From: Chloroflexota bacterium | GTDB lineage: Bacteria; Chloroflexota; Anaerolineae; 4572-78; J111 | Assembly: GCA_003694775.1 (NCBI GenBank) | Contig: RFJV01000293.1 | Coordinates: 1-6,698, forward strand | Length of the DNA stretch: 6,698 nucleotides | Direction: 5' to 3' | In this document: piece by piece, positions 1 to 4,555 of the stretch | How positions within the stretch are numbered: the first letter of the stretch is position 1 | Layout: each line of letters starts with the position of its first letter | The notes under the pieces: model-generated | The model's input: only the letters and a program-made list of their open reading frames with translations | What the model was told of the DNA's origin: nothing | Databases searched by the model: none | Position numbers and translations under genes: made by a program

Positions 1-22
1 AAAAAAAGAAATTTTGTGGTCA

Positions 23-46
23 CTCTGCGCTCTCTGTGCCTCTGCG
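23..46. repeat. Degenerate CTCTGCG-type short repeat in the left intergenic region
   Basis: Three near-identical heptamers (CTCTGCG at 23-29, CTCTGTG at 32-38, CTCTGCG at 40-46) lie 8-9 bp apart. The spacing is irregular and no function can be assigned. The remaining bases to about 110 show no gene, RNA or clear regulatory site. Confidence 0.3.
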
Positions 47-112
47 GTGCATCAATCCCCCGACTTTCTTTCTGGCAACGTTGGTCTGAGTAGATACTAT
101 TTTTGTTTGGGG

Positions 113-165
113 ATTTGCAGGGGTTTGTCCAGAATTCCTAAAATTCTGGACAAACCCATTTGCAG
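113..165. repeat. 37-bp inverted repeat flanked by 8-bp direct repeats (MITE-like or REP-like hairpin)
   Basis: Positions 121-136 (GGGTTTGTCCAGAATT) and 142-157 are perfect 16-bp inverted repeats around a 5-nt centre (CCTAA). The 37-bp unit is bordered with no gap by the direct repeat ATTTGCAG at 113-120 and 158-165. This is the layout expected of a very small non-autonomous element with an 8-bp target duplication, although no transposase is present. In RNA it would form a strong hairpin. A terminator for a gene to the left is possible but less convincing, because no T-run follows the right arm. The right-hand direct repeat overlaps the putative -35 element of the xylR promoter. Confidence 0.6.
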
Positions 166-188
166 AAAGTGTTTTCTTGCTGTATACT
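160..188 (+). promoter_or_regulatory. Putative sigma-70-type promoter of xylR (and probably xylAB)
   Basis: TATACT at 183-188 matches the TATAAT -10 consensus at five of six positions. Exactly 17 nt upstream is TTGCAG (160-165), a weak -35 hexamer in which only TTG agrees with TTGACA. The expected transcription start, about 195, lies inside the operator palindrome that begins at 188. That is the classical arrangement for repression by promoter occlusion. The assignment rests on motif match and position only. Confidence 0.55.
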
Positions 189-222
189 CCATTTAGTTTG
201 TTGGGGCAACAAACTAAATGGA
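188..222. promoter_or_regulatory. xylO-type operator for XylR
   Basis: This is a perfect inverted repeat with two 16-bp arms, 188-203 (TCCATTTAGTTTGTTG) and 207-222, around a GGG centre at 204-206. The inner 25 bp agree, from memory, with the Bacillus subtilis/megaterium xylO operator at all but about one central base. The adjacent gene encodes a protein of the same repressor family, so the site and its binder support each other. The palindrome follows the -10 box directly and covers the likely transcription start, which implies autorepression of xylR and repression of the genes transcribed with it. An ATG at 218-220 falls inside the right arm. Confidence 0.9.
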
Positions 223-244
223 CGGTAGCTACGGCAAGGCAGTG

Positions 245-1501
245 ATGCTTCATCCGCAATCTTTTCGGCGAACCGGCAGCCAGGCCCTGGTGCGCGAAAT
301 CAACCTGGCGACCATCATGCGTCACCTGCACCTTCATGGACCGGTTTCCCGCGCCAGCCTGGCCGAAATGACCGGCCTCAACAAAACCACCGTCTCCAGC
401 CTGGTGCAGGAGCTTCTGGAATACGGCCTGCTCCGCGAAACCGGCCTGTCGACCCGCGGCACGGGCCGGCCTGCCGTTCTGCTGGAGCTTAACCCCGACG
501 GCGGCTACTTCATCAGCGCCGAAATCGGCGTGGACTTCATCAGCATCATCTGTGCCAACTTTGCCGCCACCATTCTGTGGCGGCATCGGGAAAACATTTC
601 TCCCCGGCAGGAACAGCAAACCATTCTCAACCGCCTCCTGGACTTGCTGGACGAAGCCGCCAACCTGGTCCGGCAGAAAAAGGGGCCACTGCTCGGTGTG
701 GCGCTGGCCGCGCCGGGGCTGGTCGACCGGCAAACCGGTACCCTCCTTTTTGCCCCTAACCTCAAATGGCGAGACGTGCCCCTGCGCGAGCTTCTCCAGA
801 CCCGCTTTGACTGTCCCCTCTTTGTGGAAAACGAAGCCAACCTGGCCGCATTGGGCGAGTACTACTTTGGCCCCGAGACCGGCTCCCGCAAACTGCTTTA
901 CATCAGCGCCGGGGTTGGACTGGGCGGCGGCCTGGTGCAGGATGGTCAGCTTGACCGCGGGGCCAGCGGCTTTGGCAGTGAGTTCGGACATATGACGATG
1001 GACCCGGAGGGCGAACCCTGCAACTGCGGCAACCGCGGCTGTTGGGAAACACAGGTCAGCCAGTCGGCCCTGTTCCGCGACATCCGGCAGGCCATCTCTG
1101 CCGGACAGACCAGCATCCTCACCCGGATGACCGGCGGCAACCTGGACCGCCTCAATGTGCCCCTGGTGGTAGAAGCCGCCCGCGCCGGCGACCCCGTGAC
1201 CCTGTCGGCCCTGCACCGGGTGGGCCGCTATCTGGGCATTGGCCTGGCCTCGCTGGTCAACGCCCTGGACCCGGACCGGATTGTCTTTGGCGGTATTCTC
1301 AGCCTGGCCGCAGACTTTCTTCTCCCGGCAATGACTGCCGAAATTCGCCAGCGGGCCTTGCCCTACCTGCGCGGCAGTCAACCGGCCCAGGTCGCCATCG
1401 CCCGCTACGGCGTCGACGCCTGCGTGATGGGCGGGGTGGCGGTATGTCACCAGCTGATTGTCAACCAGCCGGCCATTGTCGAGGCAGGGATTGGAGATTA
1501 G
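245..1501 (+). CDS. xylR: XylR, ROK-family xylose-responsive transcriptional repressor
   Basis: The product is a repressor that binds xylO and should release it when xylose binds its sugar domain. From the ATG at 245 it has 418 residues. An N-terminal winged helix-turn-helix (about 32-66) contains SRASLAEMTGLNKTTVSS, very close to Bacillus XylR. The ROK fold follows, with NLKWRDVPL, ENEAN (195-199) and the zinc-binding block GHMTMDPEGEPCNCGNRGCWE (H249, C259, C261, C266). The DxGGTK phosphate loop of ROK kinases is absent (EIGVDFISIIC instead), so it is a regulator and not a sugar kinase. I chose 245 because a weak AAGG ribosome binding site lies 5 nt upstream. An in-frame ATG at 218 would give 427 residues, but it sits inside the operator and lacks a ribosome binding site; it cannot be excluded. 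The last codons (GIGD, stop TAG) come from a 7-bp tandem array. xylA follows on the same strand after 179 bp. Confidence 0.93.
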   Translation: MLHPQSFRRTGSQALVREINLATIMRHLHLHGPVSRASLAEMTGLNKTTVSSLVQELLEYGLLRETGLSTRGTGRPAVLLELNPDGGYFISAEIGVDFISIICANFAATILWRHRENISPRQEQQTILNRLLDLLDEAANLVRQKKGPLLGVALAAPGLVDRQTGTLLFAPNLKWRDVPLRELLQTRFDCPLFVENEANLAALGEYYFGPETGSRKLLYISAGVGLGGGLVQDGQLDRGASGFGSEFGHMTMDPEGEPCNCGNRGCWETQVSQSALFRDIRQAISAGQTSILTRMTGGNLDRLNVPLVVEAARAGDPVTLSALHRVGRYLGIGLASLVNALDPDRIVFGGILSLAADFLLPAMTAEIRQRALPYLRGSQPAQVAIARYGVDACVMGGVAVCHQLIVNQPAIVEAGIGD

Positions 1502-1558
1502 AGATTGGGGATTGGAGGTTGGAGATTAGAGATTAGAGATTGGAGATTGGGGATTGGG
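1489..1558. repeat. Heptanucleotide tandem array, ten units of GATTRGA/GATTGGG
   Basis: Ten 7-bp units run without a break or phase change: GATTGGA, GATTAGA, GATTGGG, GATTGGA, GGTTGGA, GATTAGA, GATTAGA, GATTGGA, GATTGGG, GATTGGG. The array starts inside xylR and the second unit supplies its TAG stop. In rotated, reverse-complemented form the G-rich units read CCCCAAT, which resembles the short tandemly repeated repetitive (STRR) heptamers known from filamentous cyanobacteria. I infer spread of an intergenic repeat; no regulatory role is evident. Confidence 0.85.
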
Positions 1559-1579
1559 ATGTGGAAGGAACAATTTATC

Positions 1580-1604
1580 ATTCAAAATTCAAAATTCAAA
1601 TTAA
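1580..1604. repeat. ATTCAAA short tandem repeat
   Basis: Three copies of ATTCAAA with 8-bp spacing make an AT-rich tract between the heptamer array and the octamer array. Such tracts are common in intergenic DNA of repeat-rich genomes. No promoter pair with good spacing is seen in it. Confidence 0.6.
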
Positions 1605-1666
1605 CTCCCCAACTCCCAAACTCCCAAACTAACCAACTAACCAACTAACAAACTAACAAACTAACA
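1603..1666. repeat. Octanucleotide tandem array, eight units of AACTMMCM, in the xylA leader
   Basis: Eight exact 8-bp units fill 64 bp: AACTCCCC, AACTCCCA twice, AACTAACC twice, AACTAACA three times. The array ends 1 nt before the GGAGGA ribosome binding site of xylA, so it forms the 5' leader of xylA. Across unit boundaries the last units give AACAAACTAA at 1647-1656 and 1655-1664, identical to a 10-bp piece of the operator right arm (208-217). The copies are direct, not inverted. The array has almost no G on this strand, so the leader RNA should be largely unstructured. Confidence 0.85.
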
Positions 1667-1667
1667 C

Positions 1668-1673
1668 GGAGGA
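1668..1673 (+). promoter_or_regulatory. Ribosome binding site of xylA
   Basis: GGAGGA lies 7 nt upstream of the ATG at 1681. This is a near-perfect Shine-Dalgarno sequence at good spacing and fixes the xylA start. Confidence 0.85.
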
Positions 1674-1680
1674 ACAAACA

Positions 1681-2841
1681 ATGTATACCCCAAAACCGGA
1701 ACACAAATTTACCTTTGGTCTGTGGACGGTGGGCAACGTGGGCCGCGACCCGTTTGGCGCGCCGGTGCGCGAGGGCCTGTCGCCGGTGCAGTTGGTGCAC
1801 CTGCTGGCCGAAGTGGGCGCGTACGGCGTCAACTTCCACGATAACGACCTGGTCCCCATCGATGCTACGCCGGCAGAACGGGACAAAATTGTGGCCGAGT
1901 TCAAAAAGGCCCTGGACGACACCGGCATCGTCGTCCCCATGGCGACCACCAATCTGTTCTACGACCCCGTTTTCCGGGATGGCGCGTTTACCAGCAACGA
2001 CCCCAAAGTGCGGGCCTACGCCTTGCAGAAGACGATGCGGGCCATGGACCTGGGCGCAGAACTGGGGGCTAAAGTGTATGTCTTCTGGGGTGGCCGCGAA
2101 GGTGTGGAAAGCGACGCCACCAAGAACCCCGTCGATGCCATTAAACGGATGCGGGAGGCCCTCAACTTCCTGTGCGAGTACAATCTGGCTCAGGGGTATG
2201 GCTACAAATTTGCCCTGGAAGCCAAACCCAATGAACCCCGCAGTGACATCTACTTCCCCACCACCGGGGCCATGCTGGGCTTCATCGCCACTCTGGACCA
2301 TCCGGAAATGGTCGGTGTGAACCCGGAGGTGGCCCACGAGCATATGGCCGGTCTCAACTTTATGCACGCCGTGGCCCAGGCCTGGGAAGCCGGCAAGCTG
2401 TTCCACATCGACCTGAACGACCAGAAGTTCAACCGGTACGACCAGGATTTCCGCTTTGGCGCCGAAAATATCAAGGCCGCCTTCTTCCTGGTCAAATTCC
2501 TGGAAGACGTGGGCTACGATGGCAGTCGCCATTTTGACGCCCACGCCTACCGCACTTCCGACATCGAAGACGTTAAAGCCTTTGCCCTCGGCTGTATGCG
2601 CACCTACCTTATCCTCAAGGAAAAGGCCCGGCAGTTCAACGAAGATGAAGAAATCCAGGCTCTGCTGGCCGAAATTAACGCCGACGATGGCTCTATGGAC
2701 GCTTTCACCGGTCCCTACACCGCCGACAAAGCCGCGGCCCTCAAAGCCTACACCTTCGACCGGACGGCAATGGGTAAGCGGGGCCTGCCCTATGAAAAGC
2801 TGGACCAGCTGGTGGTGGAGCTTCTGCTGGGTGTGCGGTAA
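1681..2841 (+). CDS. xylA: Xylose isomerase (short, actinobacterial/Thermus-type class I)
   Basis: This cytoplasmic, metal-dependent enzyme interconverts D-xylose and D-xylulose; the family also isomerises glucose to fructose. The 386-residue length matches the short class I enzymes of Streptomyces and Thermus (about 387), not the roughly 440-residue class II enzymes of Bacillus and E. coli. The catalytic set is complete and one residue ahead of Streptomyces numbering: H53 and D56 (NFHDND), W15, F93 and W136 in the sugar pocket, and metal ligands E180, K182 (ALEAKPNEP), E216, H219, D244, D254, D256 and D286 (HFDAHAY). No signal peptide is seen. The start is set by a strong ribosome binding site. 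The enzyme sits between its regulator and xylulokinase, and co-transcription under the operator upstream of xylR is the simplest reading. Pairing a class I isomerase with a Bacillus-type repressor suggests a pathway assembled from different lineages (inference). Confidence 0.98.
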   Translation: MYTPKPEHKFTFGLWTVGNVGRDPFGAPVREGLSPVQLVHLLAEVGAYGVNFHDNDLVPIDATPAERDKIVAEFKKALDDTGIVVPMATTNLFYDPVFRDGAFTSNDPKVRAYALQKTMRAMDLGAELGAKVYVFWGGREGVESDATKNPVDAIKRMREALNFLCEYNLAQGYGYKFALEAKPNEPRSDIYFPTTGAMLGFIATLDHPEMVGVNPEVAHEHMAGLNFMHAVAQAWEAGKLFHIDLNDQKFNRYDQDFRFGAENIKAAFFLVKFLEDVGYDGSRHFDAHAYRTSDIEDVKAFALGCMRTYLILKEKARQFNEDEEIQALLAEINADDGSMDAFTGPYTADKAAALKAYTFDRTAMGKRGLPYEKLDQLVVELLLGVR

Positions 2842-2896
2842 GGCAAATTCGGAGAGGGGAAGATTGAGGGGTGGGGGGTGGAGATTCATCCTTCCG

Positions 2897-2938
2897 CCCT
2901 CATCCCTCATCCCTCATCCCTCATCCTTCATCCCTTAT
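2897..2938. repeat. Heptanucleotide tandem array, six units of CCCTCAT, between xylA and xylB
   Basis: Four exact CCCTCAT units (2897-2924) are followed by the variants CCTTCAT and CCCTTAT, all in one 7-bp phase. The array fills much of the 115-bp xylA-xylB gap and ends just before the xylB ribosome binding site. The flanking 2855-2890 stretch is G-rich and could pair partly with this C-rich strand. No terminator or promoter is clear. Confidence 0.8.
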
Positions 2939-2944
2939 TTTGAC

Positions 2945-2949
2945 AGGAG
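2945..2949 (+). promoter_or_regulatory. Ribosome binding site of xylB
   Basis: AGGAG lies 7 nt upstream of the ATG at 2957. It selects this start over an open frame that extends far upstream inside xylA in a different frame. Confidence 0.8.
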
Positions 2950-2956
2950 CAGTCCC

Positions 2957-4459
2957 ATGACAACCTGTTTCATCGGCATCGATGTATCCACCACCGCGGC
3001 CAAAGCCCTGGTCATAGATGATGCGGGTACGGTGCTGGCCGTCGCCTCCACCGAATACCCCTTCGACACGCCCCGGCCGTTGTGGAGCGAACAGCATCCC
3101 GATTTGTGGTGGAACGGCACGGTCCAGAGCATTCGCCAGGCCGTAGACCGGGCCGGCATCAGCCCCACCGCGGTCAAGGGGGTCGGCCTGACCGGCCAGA
3201 TGCACGGCCTGACCCTCCTGGACGAGCAGGGCCAGGTGCTCCGCCCGGCTATCTTGTGGAACGACCAGCGCACCGGCGCCGAATGTGACGAAATCCGGGC
3301 CAGATTGGGCAAGGCGCGGCTCGTCCAGATTACCGGCAACGACGCCCTGACCGGCTTCACTGCTCCCAAAATCCTGTGGGTGCGCCGCCACGAACCGGAC
3401 ATCTACGCTCGTGTGCGTCACATCCTTTTGCCCAAGGACTACGTCCGCTTCCGCTTGACCGGCCAGTACGCCACCGACCGGGCCGGCGGGGCCGGTACGC
3501 TCCTGTTCGACCTGGCCCGCCGAGACTGGTCGCCGGAGGTATTGGAGGCCCTGGAAATTCCGGCGGAATGGCTGCCGCCCACGCACGAAGGGCCGGAAAT
3601 TACCGGACACCTCTCTGCCGCCGCGGCCCAGGCCACCGGCCTGCCGGAGGGAACGCCTGTGGTCGGCGGCGGCGGCGACCAGGCCGCGCAGGCGGTCGGT
3701 GTGGGCGCGGTTCAGCCGGGCATCGTGGCCCTTACGCTGGGGACTTCGGGGGTGGTTTTTGCCAGCACTGGCGAGCCGTTTGTGGAGCCGGAGGGTCGCC
3801 TGCATGCCTTCTGCCACGCAGTACCGGGCCGCTGGCATCTGATGGGGGTGATGCTCTCGGCCGCGGGCAGTCTGCGCTGGTACCGGGACACCCTGGCCGC
3901 GGGCACGGATTTCGACACCCTGCTGGCTCCGGCCGCGGCTGTCCCGCCGGGCAGTGAGGGCCTGCTCTTCCTGCCCTATCTTACCGGCGAACGCACGCCC
4001 CATCCCGACCCGCTGGCCCGCGGGGCGTGGGTTGGCCTGACGGTGCGCCACACCCAGGCCCATATCACCCGCGCCGTGCTGGAAGGGGTGGCCTTTGGCC
4101 TGCGTGACAGCTTTGAACTGATGAAAGCCGCCGGCCTGTCCCGTATCGACCAGGTGCGGGTTTCCGGCGGCGGGGCGCGCAGTGCCCTGTGGCGGCAGAT
4201 TCTGGCCGACGTGCTGGATGTGGAGCTGGTCACCGTGACCACCACCGAAGGCGCGGCCTACGGCGCGGCTCTGCTGGCCGGGGTGGGCGGGGGCGCGTGG
4301 CCGGATGTGGATACCGCCTGCGCCCAGGCGGTCAGCATTACCGGTACTGCGGCTCCCCAGCCGGAGCAGGCGGCCCGGTACGAGGATTTTTACCACCAGT
4401 ACCGCGCCCTTTACCCGGCCCTGAAAGAAATATCGCACCACCTGAGCCGGCTGGCCTGA
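2957..4459 (+). CDS. xylB: Xylulokinase (FGGY carbohydrate kinase)
   Basis: The enzyme transfers phosphate from ATP to D-xylulose, giving D-xylulose 5-phosphate for the pentose phosphate pathway in the cytoplasm. Its 500 residues are the usual length for bacterial XylB (about 480-510). The first FGGY domain begins with the phosphate-loop strand GIDVSTTAAKALVID (7-21), then WSEQHPDLWW (43-52), the substrate-contact segment GLTGQMHGL (77-85) and WNDQRT (101-106). The catalytic base is D241 in GGGGDQAAQAVG. The second domain has LTLGTSGVV (259-267), GVAFGLRDSFELM (377-389, second FGGY signature region) and the ATP-site loop VSGGGARSALWRQILADV (402-419). QMHG and the neighbouring isomerase gene make xylulose the likely substrate rather than glycerol, gluconate or ribulose. 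It lies 115 bp downstream of xylA on the same strand and ends 96 bp before the convergent ftsK stop. Confidence 0.97.
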   Translation: MTTCFIGIDVSTTAAKALVIDDAGTVLAVASTEYPFDTPRPLWSEQHPDLWWNGTVQSIRQAVDRAGISPTAVKGVGLTGQMHGLTLLDEQGQVLRPAILWNDQRTGAECDEIRARLGKARLVQITGNDALTGFTAPKILWVRRHEPDIYARVRHILLPKDYVRFRLTGQYATDRAGGAGTLLFDLARRDWSPEVLEALEIPAEWLPPTHEGPEITGHLSAAAAQATGLPEGTPVVGGGGDQAAQAVGVGAVQPGIVALTLGTSGVVFASTGEPFVEPEGRLHAFCHAVPGRWHLMGVMLSAAGSLRWYRDTLAAGTDFDTLLAPAAAVPPGSEGLLFLPYLTGERTPHPDPLARGAWVGLTVRHTQAHITRAVLEGVAFGLRDSFELMKAAGLSRIDQVRVSGGGARSALWRQILADVLDVELVTVTTTEGAAYGAALLAGVGGGAWPDVDTACAQAVSITGTAAPQPEQAARYEDFYHQYRALYPALKEISHHLSRLA

Positions 4460-4475
4460 AGGCAGGGCAGCCGGT

Positions 4476-4527
4476 GAAAATTTGCAGGGGGCGAATAATT
4501 ATTCGCCCCCTACTGCACAAAATTTTC
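4476..4527. terminator. Palindromic hairpin between convergent xylB and ftsK, possible bidirectional terminator or dispersed palindrome
   Basis: The core 4486-4511 is a perfect 26-bp palindrome with G5/C5 blocks at its ends and an AT-rich centre (GCGAATAATTATTCGC). The stem can extend imperfectly through GAAAATTT (4476-4483) pairing with AAATTTTC (4520-4527). It lies 16 bp after the xylB stop and 44 bp after the ftsK stop, so it could end both transcripts. The U-tracts are poor (TTTTC only, after several bases). Similar GGGGCGAATAATTATTCGCCCC-like palindromes are, as I recall, common dispersed repeats in other bacterial genomes, so a repeat element is equally possible. Confidence 0.65.
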
Positions 4528-4555
4528 TCAGGAAGGATACAGCGCCGTTGTGCCC

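Noticed and set aside
20..1450. 476-residue open frame antisense to xylR
   Set aside because: It mirrors the codon bias of a GC-rich gene, has a G/Q/H/A-rich composition without recognisable domains, and lies opposite a clear ROK repressor.
1489..1666. CRISPR array or phase-variation locus
   Set aside because: The units are only 7-8 bp, contiguous and without spacers, so this is not CRISPR. A true phase switch is doubtful because unit changes would alter only the last residues of XylR or the leader length of xylA.
2940..2945. Perfect TTGACA hexamer before xylB, suggesting a separate promoter
   Set aside because: No -10-like hexamer occurs at 16-18 nt downstream, where the sequence is already xylB coding, and the hexamer overlaps the ribosome binding site.
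2456..2956. 500-bp upstream extension of the xylB frame into xylA
   Set aside because: It overlaps the real xylA frame, reads as biased low-complexity peptide, and would double the distance to the first kinase motif. AGGAG before the ATG at 2957 and the FGGY N-terminus fix the true start.
2921..4441. 506-residue open frame antisense to xylB, with similar long frames opposite xylA (1645-2910) and ftsK (4958-6490)
   Set aside because: The sense strands carry complete, well-known families with intact active sites. The antisense frames show only composition-driven openness and no motifs or ribosome binding sites.
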